NCBI GenBank assembly: GCA_023205875.1
Contig: CP060766.1
Span: 310,001-374,000, forward strand
DNA: 64,000 bases
Reading direction: 5' to 3'
DNA from: Chloropicon primus
Lineage: Eukaryota; Chlorophyta; Chloropicophyceae; Chloropicales; Chloropicaceae
The translations under genes were made by a program, and so were the position numbers. How positions within the stretch are numbered: the first letter of the stretch is position 1; every line of letters starts with the position of its first letter. Of this stretch, positions 54,821 through 63,800 are shown in pieces. The notes under the pieces were generated by a model that was not told where the DNA came from, ran no database searches, and was given only the letters and a program-made list of their open reading frames with translations.

Positions 54821-54977
54821 ATGTGAAGATTTTGACAAAGGGAGTGGCCGAATCACAAAGCATTTGCTGGATCAACCCGAGCGAGAGCGAGCGAGCAGAG
54901 AGGGACTGTTGGACGACGGATTGAGCGGCTGAGGCGGAACAAGGGAGGGAGTAGAGGGTTACTGGACGAAACTACGT

Positions 54978-55002
54978 CTCGAGATCTTTCCATCGATACC
55001 TC
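54978..55002 (+). promoter_or_regulatory. Upstream element, proximal, PIG-P gene
   Basis: Identical to 54796-54820; about 310-335 bases before ATG 55314. Confidence 0.5.
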
Positions 55003-55313
55003 ATGTGAAGATTTTGACGAAGGGAGTGGCCGAATCACAAAGCATTTGCTGGATCAACCCGAGCGAGAGGGACTGTTGGACGACGGATTGAGCGGCTGCG
55101 ACGACGGCGGGGAGGGGGACAGGCCGTGGTCCCTTTGAGGCCTCGATTGGAGATCGGAACCAAAGCACATGTCTCCCGGACTGATTCATTCGCCGCTGCG
55201 GTGATCCGATCGATAACAGAACGCTCGGAGGATAGCAAAACATCTTCCGAGTTGTTCTCCACCACCGCCACCGCTAGTGCAGGAGGACCTCGGGCGAGGA
55301 CGGTGGCCGTGCC

Positions 55314-55998
55314 ATGCTTGGGAAGCTGAGGAGAAGGGTCTCCAGTCTCGCCCGGGAGAGGGACGATGCGAGAAAGCGACGGAGGGATACCGCCGGGGCG
55401 AGGACGAAGGCTATCCACGTGGGGGAAATCTACGGCTTCGTCGGGGCAATGACGACGACGGTGTTCACAGGTAAGTGAATCAAACGGATTTAGGCGTCGA
55501 CCGTTCTCTCCTTGCGCTCTCCCAGCCTCGTTGACCAGGCCTCTTTCTCCTCTTTCTGTGCTCTGTTTGTTTGTTTGTGCGCGCGCCGATCGACTGCAGT
55601 CGTTTACTTTGCTTGGGCTTACACGCCCGAGAAGGTCTTGCACGCCGTGGGGATCTATTACTACCCATCCAAGTGAGTCTGCTCTTCAAGCCCCTGCGCG
55701 ATGTTCTACTGACCCAACCTTTCCACGCTTTCTTTCAAGGTACTGGGCTTTAGCCCTCCCCGTGTGGCTGAGTGTGCTGGCGGTGGTCATGTTTTGGCTC
55801 TACGAGTTCTACAACCTTGCCTGCACCCCGCCTCTCCACTCCTTGGACAACGTCCGTGACGAGCATTGCAGGTGGAAGGAGGACCTGACAGAGGAGCAGA
55901 GGAAGATGCCTGTGCTGTACGATATGCCCCTCGAACAGGTCAACGCCTTGCTCTTCGGCGGGGCACCGCGCCAGCGGGACAAGAAGAAGAGGAAGTAG
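55314..55998 (+). CDS. PIGP: GPI anchor synthesis subunit PIG-P
   Basis: Three exons: 55314-55470, 55600-55672 and 55740-55998 (introns 129 and 67 bp), 162 residues. PIG-P is a small subunit of the GPI-N-acetylglucosaminyltransferase complex in the ER membrane, which starts GPI anchor synthesis. The basic N-terminus (MLGKLRRRVSSLARERDDAR) precedes span 1 (EIYGFVGAMTTTVFT then VVYFAWAYTP), the family motif VLHAVGIYYYPSKYWALALP, and span 2 (VWLSVLAVVMFWLYEFYNLA). The C-terminus is cytosolic with TPPLHSLDNVRDEH and a Lys-rich end. The exon joins fall inside the conserved motif and read correctly, which confirms the splice sites. Confidence 0.92.
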
Positions 55999-56325
55999 TA
56001 GTAGTAGTAAGGGTGACCCGACCGAGCGTGTGCCCTTTATTGCTTGCCCTAAAGACGAAAGGATGAATGTAACTCTACTCGCAGTGATGACATGTCCCCA
56101 CAAGCTTTCTCTCTCTCCCCCCCCACCTCTGTTTTTTGAGAGGGAGGAGGGCATTGATGGTGCGGGTTCGTCCTGGCAAGCACAGACAGAGAAGGTGGAT
56201 ATAAAAGATGGCGCACATCGTATCGAGACTCGCAATGGATGGAGAGCGCTTACAGGTCCTATCGACCGAGTCCTTCGAGATGCGGCAGCGAGCTTGCACC
56301 GCAAAGAGATCCAAAGGAAACAAGC

Positions 56326-56446
56326 GGAATCCCATTCATTTCTTTGTCTCGATCCATCGAAAGCTTGAGACAGCAAGCAAAAGTCCTTTGTCTCGATCCA
56401 TCGAAAGCTTGAGACAGCAAGCAAGAGTCCTTCCTTGGATCCTGGT
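56326..56446 (+). repeat. Dispersed repeat with internal 45-bp duplication
   Basis: TTGTCTCGATCCATCGAAAG then CTTGAGACAGCAAGCAA occurs twice in tandem (from about 56344 and 56389), flanked by CATTCATTTCT and TCCTTCCTTGG. It matches the minus strand of 41905-41964. Confidence 0.75.
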
Positions 56447-56660
56447 CTCTAAACCCCTTCCCTCTTGCCCTCGCATCCGCATCGCATCCCTTCTCCGCCA
56501 CGCCATCCATCCCCCAGATCATGCTCGATATCGAGATCATGCACGATAACGTTTTCGAGCGTTTCGGCGAAGGTGGAGAGCCTGGGGTCTACGACTTTGC
56601 GATTTCGGGACGATAGGGCGCGAAGGGTCTGGAGGAGAGCACAACAGCGCGATACCGCGT

Positions 56661-56685
56661 CTCACGGTCTTTCGATAGACCCCCC
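56661..56685 (+). promoter_or_regulatory. Upstream element for KCS
   Basis: CTCACGGTCTTTCGATAG then ACCCCCC, 81-105 bases before ATG 56766. Confidence 0.5.
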
Positions 56686-56765
56686 ACCACCACCACCACC
56701 TCCACTACCTCGGTTGACGCGGTCCAAGGACGTCGGAAGGGCAGCCACACGAGAGGTACGAGGAC

Positions 56766-58274
56766 ATGGCGACGACGACGAGCGAGCTGAAGTCTTACCT
56801 CACGGGGAAGATGGGCGGGGTGAGGAGGCTGTCGTACTTCAAGACCCCGGTTTACTTGATCGGCTTGCATTGCTTCAAGCCGCCGGAGACGTGGGCGGTA
56901 ACGTTCGAGGAGCTTCAGGAGATCGGGAAGAAGCAGCACTACCACCCGGACCCCAAGATATCGAGTTTCAACGAGAAGATGGCGAACAACTGCGGCGTGC
57001 GCAAGGAGGGAACGTACGTTCCGCCTGGTATCTCGAGGTCCAAAGTCCCGGGCGTGCCCAAGGACACGACCATGAAAGCCGCGAGGGAGGAGGCCGAGGA
57101 GGTGATGTTCACGAGCGTGAGGGCGGTTCTCAGCGAGAAGGGCCTGAAGCCGAAGGACGTGGACATGATCGTCGTGAACTGCTCCTTGTTCAATCCCACG
57201 CCCTCCCTCGCTGCGATGATCATCAACCACTTCAAGATGAGGTCCGACGTGATCGTGTACAACTTGGGGGGGATGGGCTGCTCCGCGGGGGTCATCAGCA
57301 TCTCGCTCGTGAACGAGCTCATGCAGTGCCACAAGAACTGCAGGGCCCTCGTCGTGAGCACGGAGAACATCACCCAGAACTACTACAACGGGACGAATCG
57401 AAGCATGAGCATTCCGAACCATCTCTTCAAGGTGGGGGGGGCCGCCGTCCTGCTCTCCAACAAGGCAAAGGACAGGAGGAAGGCGAAGTACAAGCTGCTT
57501 CACACGGTGAGGACCCACCACGGCGCCCAGGACGACTCCTACGAGTGCGTGTTCCAGCAGGAGGACAACGAGGGGTTCGTGGGCGTCAAGCTGGACAAGA
57601 CCCTGATGAAAATTGCTGGTTCCGCCCTGACGAAAAACATCGAAAAGTTGGGCACCGTGGCGCTGCCGCTGAGCGAGCAGCTCAAGTACCTGTGGGTTAA
57701 CCACATCAAGAGGAAGAGGTCCAAGGGGCCCAGCGAGTCCTTCAAGCCATACGTGCCAAACTTCAAGAAGGCGTTTGACCACTTCTGCATTCATGCGGGG
57801 GGCCGCGGCGTCCTCGACGCGATGATCGAGAACCTGAGCTTGACGGAGGACCACCTCAAGCCCTCGAGGCAGACGTTGTGGCAGTACGGAAACACATCAT
57901 CGAGCTCCATCTGGTACGAGCTGGCTTGGATGGAGACCAATGGGAGGGTGAAGAAGAACGACGTTGTCTGGCAGATCGCGTTTGGGTCTGGGTTCAAGTG
58001 CAACTCCGCGGTGTGGAAGTCGATGAAGAACAACTCCAAGGTCCACCTGTGCTGGACTACGGACCCCGAGGAGCCTCTGCTGCACCGCAGCTACAAGGGC
58101 AGCTTCTTCGAGGACGAAGACGAGGCGACGCGTGCGGACCACGAGGTTGAGACGGCGGAGGAGCTCTTCGACAGCCACATGGGCTGCGATGCGATGAAAT
58201 CGTTCACGAAATCCTTCACCAAGAGCCGTGCCAGGAGGCTCAAGGAAGACGCTTTGTTGAAGAAAGGCAAGTGA
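56766..58274 (+). CDS. KCS: 3-ketoacyl-CoA synthase (FAE1/KCS type)
   Basis: 502 residues. Condenses malonyl-CoA with acyl-CoA in very-long-chain fatty acid elongation. The catalytic triad is visible: Cys in YNLGGMGCSAGVISI, His in FCIHAGGRGVLDA and Asn in QTLWQYGNTSSSSIWYELAW. Also VNCSLFNPTPSLAAMIINHF and GGAAVLLSN. Plant KCS proteins carry two N-terminal membrane spans (about 60-80 residues) that anchor them in the ER; here the protein starts close to the catalytic domain (KTPVYLIGLHCFKPPETWAV), so those spans are missing or much reduced. The C-terminus has an added charged tail (KSFTKSFTKSRARRLKEDAL). It lies tail-to-tail with the desaturase gene (93 bases between stops), which belongs to the same lipid theme. 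Confidence 0.95.
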   Translation: MATTTSELKSYLTGKMGGVRRLSYFKTPVYLIGLHCFKPPETWAVTFEELQEIGKKQHYHPDPKISSFNEKMANNCGVRKEGTYVPPGISRSKVPGVPKDTTMKAAREEAEEVMFTSVRAVLSEKGLKPKDVDMIVVNCSLFNPTPSLAAMIINHFKMRSDVIVYNLGGMGCSAGVISISLVNELMQCHKNCRALVVSTENITQNYYNGTNRSMSIPNHLFKVGGAAVLLSNKAKDRRKAKYKLLHTVRTHHGAQDDSYECVFQQEDNEGFVGVKLDKTLMKIAGSALTKNIEKLGTVALPLSEQLKYLWVNHIKRKRSKGPSESFKPYVPNFKKAFDHFCIHAGGRGVLDAMIENLSLTEDHLKPSRQTLWQYGNTSSSSIWYELAWMETNGRVKKNDVVWQIAFGSGFKCNSAVWKSMKNNSKVHLCWTTDPEEPLLHRSYKGSFFEDEDEATRADHEVETAEELFDSHMGCDAMKSFTKSFTKSRARRLKEDALLKKGK

Positions 58275-58367
58275 TGGAAGTGCGCAAAACATTTTTGGGA
58301 AGAAAAAAAAACGGACGTAGATCTTTTAAATACAAATCCAAGTAAAAAAAAAATTCGAAGGACCTCC

Positions 58368-60032
58368 TTAAAACAAGCTGATGGTCCCCTGGGACTTTCT
58401 CTCCTCGATCATCTCTTCCGTGACTCCGCCCTCCTCGACGGGGACATCGTCCGCCCTTCCGACGTCCCTCATGAACTTGACGTACCTTGGAAGGATCTCC
58501 GTCAGAGTCCTGTAGGAGGCATACTCCAGCCCCCTCTTCTTCGCCTCGTCCTCCACGATCTTTGAGATGGCGGGGTAGTGCATGAAGGAAACGGCCGGGA
58601 AGAGGTGGTGCTCGATCTGCAGATTCAAACCGCCCGTCATGAAGCACCCGAAGACCCCGCCCCAGTTCGCGGACGTCACCAGCTGCTGGATCCCCCAATC
58701 CCTCACGTCCCTGCTCTCATTCAGCCGGTGGCCCGCGAAGGTTTGGGGCACGCCCCCCTTGGCCTCCGGCACATTGTGAGACACGGCAAAGGTGGTCGCC
58801 AGAACGATGCTCTGCACCGCGACGTAGCAGAAGCTGGACACCAGCATGGTCCTCCAGCCGTGAAAGATGAGGGGCAGGGCGTAAATCAGCGTGTAGTGCA
58901 CCGCCTTGCCAAGCACGACCGAGATCTTCTCGTTGGTGCTGGCTCCGTACGTGTTGCACCCCTCCGTCCTGCCCTCGATCAAGCCCTTGATGTCGCCGAA
59001 CTGAAAGACTAGCTGCAGGAAGGGGTACATGGCCCACATGTAGATGTGCTGGAATCTGTGGAACCACTTTCTTGGGAGCCTGTGGTCGAACCTGAGCACG
59101 GGGTAAGAGCTGAAGACGTCCTCGTCGACCTCCTCGTCGTTGCAGTGGACGTGGTGGGACACCTGGTGGTGGTAGCGCCACATCAGGCTGGACCCCCCCG
59201 AGAGGTCATCCATGAGGCCCAAGAACTGGTTGACCCACTCCTTGGTCGACATGGCCCCGTGGTTCCCGCAGTGCTGGACCGTGAGCCCGAGCCAGGCCCC
59301 CCCCAAGCCGCACAGGACCCCAGTGAGCGCGTTAGGCATGGCCACGTACATCGCAAAGCTGCAGAAGGCGTAGCCGACGATGAAGACGGCCGCCCACTCG
59401 CTCCCCGAGCGGTGGGCTCCCTTGATCTCCTGCCCCTTGAACACCTCCTTCCTCACCCTCTCCCTCACGGCGTTGTAGAACTCCGAGTCGTTCGGGTACG
59501 GGGCCACCGGCACCGAGGAAACGGGAAACTCCTTGATCTCCGGAAGCATCTTCAAGCGCTTCACCGCCACTTCTGGCCTCAGGTGGTACGACTCGAAGAG
59601 AGCCGTGGAGTCCCTCTTGACCGCAAGGTTCAGGAGCCACTGCCCCCCCGGGTGCTTGCTCATGAACTTGGTCAAGTCGTAAGCCTTGCCCCTGTAGACG
59701 GTCCACTTCATCTTCGACCAAGGCTCGTCCTCGTACGGGTCCCCGGGGATCTCGCCGCCCGTCGACGCGGTCGGACGCTCGGCGGCGGTCTCCTCCTCCT
59801 TGACCTCAACCGCAGTCTCCACGCTCAGCACTCGCACCCCGTCCCGACCGGCGCTCCTGCAAGTGGTAGTGCCGTGGCCCAAGGACGCGGCGCGTGCCCT
59901 CGACCTCCTCGACGGCACCTTCTCGCCGCTCCGCACCACCGCAACCCTCCGAACGCGCGTGCCCGACGTCGACGCCGGTGCTCCCCTGGAACACCCCAGC
60001 GTCACCCTCGCCGACCCTCTCGCCACCATCAT
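58368..60032 (-). CDS. Cytochrome b5-fusion front-end fatty acid desaturase
   Basis: 554 residues from ATG 60032; the frame extends upstream only to a GTG. The N-terminal 80 residues are Arg/Ser/Ala-rich (RVTLGCSRGAPASTSG ... RRSRARAASLGHG), like a plastid transit peptide (inference). The cytochrome b5 domain (about 95-165) has KFMSKHPGGQ and FESYHLRP as heme ligands. The di-iron desaturase domain has three His boxes: QHCGNHGAM, WRYHHQVSHHVHCND and QIEHHLFP, where Gln in the third box marks front-end enzymes (delta-4/5/6/8 type). Membrane segments lie between boxes (YTLIYALPLIFHGW, SFCYVAVQSIVLATTFAVSH). Regiospecificity cannot be read from sequence. Confidence 0.93.
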   Translation of the reverse strand: MMVARGSARVTLGCSRGAPASTSGTRVRRVAVVRSGEKVPSRRSRARAASLGHGTTTCRSAGRDGVRVLSVETAVEVKEEETAAERPTASTGGEIPGDPYEDEPWSKMKWTVYRGKAYDLTKFMSKHPGGQWLLNLAVKRDSTALFESYHLRPEVAVKRLKMLPEIKEFPVSSVPVAPYPNDSEFYNAVRERVRKEVFKGQEIKGAHRSGSEWAAVFIVGYAFCSFAMYVAMPNALTGVLCGLGGAWLGLTVQHCGNHGAMSTKEWVNQFLGLMDDLSGGSSLMWRYHHQVSHHVHCNDEEVDEDVFSSYPVLRFDHRLPRKWFHRFQHIYMWAMYPFLQLVFQFGDIKGLIEGRTEGCNTYGASTNEKISVVLGKAVHYTLIYALPLIFHGWRTMLVSSFCYVAVQSIVLATTFAVSHNVPEAKGGVPQTFAGHRLNESRDVRDWGIQQLVTSANWGGVFGCFMTGGLNLQIEHHLFPAVSFMHYPAISKIVEDEAKKRGLEYASYRTLTEILPRYVKFMRDVGRADDVPVEEGGVTEEMIEERKSQGTISLF

Positions 60033-60120
60033 CGAGACACAATGCGACTTTGCTGTTTCCGGTTGTCTCCTCCTCTCGAGCCGAATTCTCCCTCCCCTCC
60101 AGTCAAACGCGTCGAGGAAC

Positions 60121-60140
60121 GCGTCAGTCGAAAGGTCGAG
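60121..60140 (-). promoter_or_regulatory. Upstream element, proximal, desaturase
   Basis: On the minus strand CTCGACCTTTCGACTGACGC, 89-108 bases before ATG 60032. Confidence 0.45.
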
Positions 60141-60294
60141 ACGTGAACCACAGCCTCGAGCGTCCTCACCACTGACTGACCTCGCCACTCGAGTGCCTCA
60201 CCCCTCTGGAGGACGTGGATGCCGTGGACAGCCTGCTAGCCAATTCCCTCTCCGCGACGTTTCCCGACGACTCCCGGGGTCAAAATCCTCAAAC

Positions 60295-60319
60295 GAGGGG
60301 TCGATGGAAAGCTCGCGAG
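60295..60319 (-). promoter_or_regulatory. Upstream element, distal, desaturase
   Basis: On the minus strand CTCGCGAGCTTTCCATCG then ACCCCTC followed by GTTTGAGGATTTTGA, closely like the PIG-P instances. Confidence 0.5.
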
Positions 60320-60450
60320 AAGATCTGTCCCGTGGTTGTGCACTCCGCACTCAAATCGTCCCACTAGAACGCTGAAAACCCCTCCGTTCGTCGCCCTCGC
60401 CCTCCGCCAATCGGATCTCTCTTACGGATGATGAACTAGTGGCTCAGCTC

Positions 60451-60493
60451 TCTCTTCACATTTGAACTTCTCGAACTTCAAATGTGAAAGAGA
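60451..60493. repeat. Long hairpin, 16-17 bp arms
   Basis: TCTCTTCACATTTGAA (60451-60466) pairs with TTCAAATGTGAAAGAGA (60477-60493) with one bulged base. The 10-base loop is CTTCTCGAAC. Confidence 0.9.
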
Positions 60494-60875
60494 AAAAATG
60501 CTCGTTTCGCGCGTAAAATTTTCCAAGGGACAAAGCTGTCGAGGGAGGAGGAGGAACTCAAGGCGTTGGAGGGGATACGGATACTCACTCTCTCCCCCCC
60601 CCCCGTTCTCCACTCCAAAGAGTTCACCTTTTTCGCTCCTCTTTGCCTCCCAAACCCGAAACCCGGTGTTTTTTTCCTCCACCGAAAGCCTGAAGGTTGG
60701 TTTGGCTTGGTTTCACCTTTTGCTCCTTGACCTTGACCTCTTTGGGCTTGAGGGGAGCGAGTTTGTCAACCGCCTTGGTGTTGGACTCGTCTGCTCAAGG
60801 AACGAACCGAACTCCGCCCGGCCCCCTAGCTGCCTCTCTGGAGTCTTCCGAGGACAAGCGTGACGAGAGAAGGGT

Positions 60876-63800
60876 ATGGTGGGTGTGCAAGGTGGTGGTG
60901 GTGGTGGTGGTGGGGTCGCCCAGGCCACCCCAGGCCCTCGGCTTCTGCCAGCCAAGGTGAAGCTGGAGGTGGAGAAGAATCGAACGATCGTGTTCTTGGA
61001 CTCCAGGGTGAAGGAACTCACCAGGAAGCTGGCCTTGTCCCACGAGGACTTGATACGATACGAGAAGGAGAACCTGGACTTGAAGCACGAACAGAGGGAG
61101 CTGTCGTACAGGCTTCCCCTCAAGTACGCCCACGTGAAGAGGAAAGCGGCGAACTACTTGGTGGAGCTGAATCGGATCAAGAGGAACCTCGGGGTCGTGA
61201 CTCCGTGCTTCCGCTTCTGGCGGGTGGTGACCAGGGAGAACAAGAGGAGGCTCCATATCGCCTCCTTTGTCCTGGGCCGAAGGAGGCAGAGCGTTCTCAA
61301 GGGTTCGGTGAGCCACTGGAGAGAAGCCGTGAGGCGCAACAAGCGGGTGCAGCAATGGAGGGAGGCGAGGGTGAAGGCCAGGGCAGTGGAGGGCTGGAGG
61401 GCCGTGGTGTCTGGGGAGAGGGTCCTGGAGGCCAAGCTGAAGAACTTTCGGGAGGAGCACGCGCCCTTCTACAGCGGCCTCCACGCAGGAAGAGCTCTCG
61501 AGTGGTGGAGGAGCTGGGCAGCCCGCAAGAAGGCTCTCAGGGCGAGGGTGGATCAGCTCACTGCAAAGCATGGCCGGCTCGCTCTGTCCAGGGCGTTCTT
61601 GTCCTGGGCCACCCGGTCCCGAGAGAACAAGGCGAGGGAAGGCAAATGGAACAAATTCTTGGCCCGCCAAAGGTGCGTGAAGGTTCTGAGAGGGTGGTCG
61701 GCCCAAGTCGCAGCAAGCAGAATCGCCGAGCTGCTTGAGCACAAGTCGGACTGCTTCCGGACGAGAAGAGCGTTGTCCATCGCCATGCTCGTCTGGAGCG
61801 AGACGGCCAAGAGGGAGAGGTCCCTCGGCAGGAAAATGGCGAGGTTCCGGGTCAAGATGGTGGCCAGGACTCAGGGGAGGGCCCTCGCCCTCTGGAGGTC
61901 CTTGGCAGCTCGGTCGGAATGGAGGGAAAGGGTGGTGCTGCGCGTGATGTCCAGGGCGGAAAAGAGAATTCTCGCGTCGTCGTTCGGTGCTTGGCTGCGG
62001 AAATGCGGCCAGAGGGCGAGAGTTCACAGCTTCACGCTGGGTGTTCGGGGAAACCTGACCAAGTCCTGCTTCGCGGTCTGGAGGGAGCTCAGAGAAAGGA
62101 TGGCTTTCTCCAAGCTAGTCGCGCAGGAAAAGTGCAGGCAGGGCCGGTGGAGGATCAAGCTCAAGCTCTTCTCTCGCTGGAGGATCCAGGTTCTGTCGTG
62201 CTCCAGAAACCTGTTGATCAGAAAACTCGAGACGTTCGAGGAGGGACTTGCGGAGGTCGTCGCCCCCCGGGCGGCCTCGCCCATCAAGGCCTCGAGGCGG
62301 GCCCAAGCCCAAGCCGCCAGGCTCACGGAGACATCCTTTGGCCGGAACGCCAAAGTGTCGAGCCTTGTGGATTCTCACCAGTGGCACCGCTTCAACAAGG
62401 GCTGCCTGATTCGCAGAGCGAGCCATGCCGCGGTCTTCGTGGGCAAGTCAGGCATCGCGCAGACCAGCGGCAAGTACTTGATCTTCGGGGGGCACGATCT
62501 GGACACCAGGCAAAACGTTTTCACGATTGTGAGCGTGAATGTGCACTTGGGGGAGGGTGGCGAGCTGAGGTTCCAAGCTGATGTGGATTTCGAAGCGGAC
62601 ACCTCCATCGATGGCCCCTGCCCGAGGAGCGACCACTGCATGTGCGAACTGGATTCCAGCAGCGTCATCGTCTTTGGTGGCTTCGACGGGACCAAAGAGC
62701 TGGGGGACGTGTACCAGGTCCGATGGTCGAATGAAGACTTTCCCGAGATCCACTGCAGGAGGCTCGTGTCTCACCTGGAGTCCCCCTTGAGGAGATCCCA
62801 CCACACGGTCTGCAGGCACGTCAGCAAGGCGGGGAACTCGGTGAAGTTCATCCTCTTCGGGGGCTACAGCAAGAAGAACGGCGGACTGATGAACGATTTG
62901 TGGTCTTTCGACCACAAGGACAACTCCTGGACGGAGCTGGACGCCACCGGGGAAGCGCCTTGCCCAAGGCGGGACCACTGCTCGGTGATCATCAACAGCT
63001 CCGAGATGCTCGTGTTCGGGGGGTTTAACGGTTCAGAGAACGTTAACGACTGCCACACCCTGAACTTGCAGACCATGAGGTGGTCCAAGGTGGTCTTCGA
63101 GGGCGAGGTCCCCGGGCCGAGGAGGCAGCACACGGTCGTCCAAGTCGACAAGGACAACGTCGTGGTGTGCGGGGGGTTCGATGGCTCGAGGGTTCTCCAA
63201 GACATTTACGTCCTGAACGTGGGCACCCTGCAGAGCCATCCGATGGGCGCCTTGTTCGAGGGCGGAAGATGCCTCCACTCCTGCGCGTCTCTCGGTGGCA
63301 GCCTCCTGCTTTTCGGCGGCGTGACCAATGCCGGAGAGGCCGAGAACGACCTCCTGCTTCTCGAGCATCTTGGCAGCAGCAGCACCGCTCACCTTCGGAG
63401 CAGGGTGAAGTCCCTGGAGAGCCGAGTGGCGGAGCTGGAAAGGGATCTTGACTCAGAGGTCGCGCACAAGAACGAGATCGTGGTCCACCAGGCGAGAGAG
63501 AAGACGAGAAACAATTTCCTTGAGAATTCTCTCAAAGCTTCCATCCAGCAGCAGAAGGAGGGGCTTCAGTCCTACCGATTGATGAAGGACAAGCTCGCGG
63601 CGAACAGAAAGGAGGAACAGATCCTCCGGCAATCCTGCAAGGACCTGAAACGCCTGCTGGACGAGAAGAGGAGAGAACTGGTCAGCACGAGGAAGGTTGC
63701 ATCCTCCTCCGAGAAGACTTTGAAGAGGCACTACGAGGAGAAAGTCGCGGAGACGAACCACCTTCTGCAACAGATTGCGGAGGCCCAAATCAGGCTGAAC

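Larger units (their letters stand above)
54721..55090. repeat. About 182-bp tandem repeat carrying the upstream element
   Basis: GGACTGTTGGACGACGGATT recurs at 54721, 54903 and 55070 (spacings 182 and 167; the last unit lost a GAGCGAGC run). Each of the first two units contains one upstream element. Confidence 0.95.
54145..55313. other. 1.2-kb intergenic region with 182-bp tandem repeat
   Basis: Next to the coiled-coil gene are TTTGCAG acceptor-like sequences (a 5' leader intron is possible) and a long GA run (54240-54275). The tandem repeat and PIG-P promoter follow. No gene seen; open frames reflect repeats. Confidence 0.5.
55999..56765. other. Intergenic between PIG-P and KCS
   Basis: Contains the dispersed repeat at 56326-56446, a 12-base palindrome CTCGATATCGAG (56526-56537) and the KCS upstream element. 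No gene seen. Confidence 0.5.
60033..60875. other. Divergent intergenic region (desaturase / Sfi1-Kelch gene)
   Basis: Holds two desaturase upstream elements and a strong hairpin at 60451-60493; remainder shows nothing recognisable. Confidence 0.5.

Noticed and set aside
56526-56537. Palindrome CTCGATATCGAG as operator
   Set aside because: Twelve-base palindromes of this kind occur by chance; no second copy in the window.
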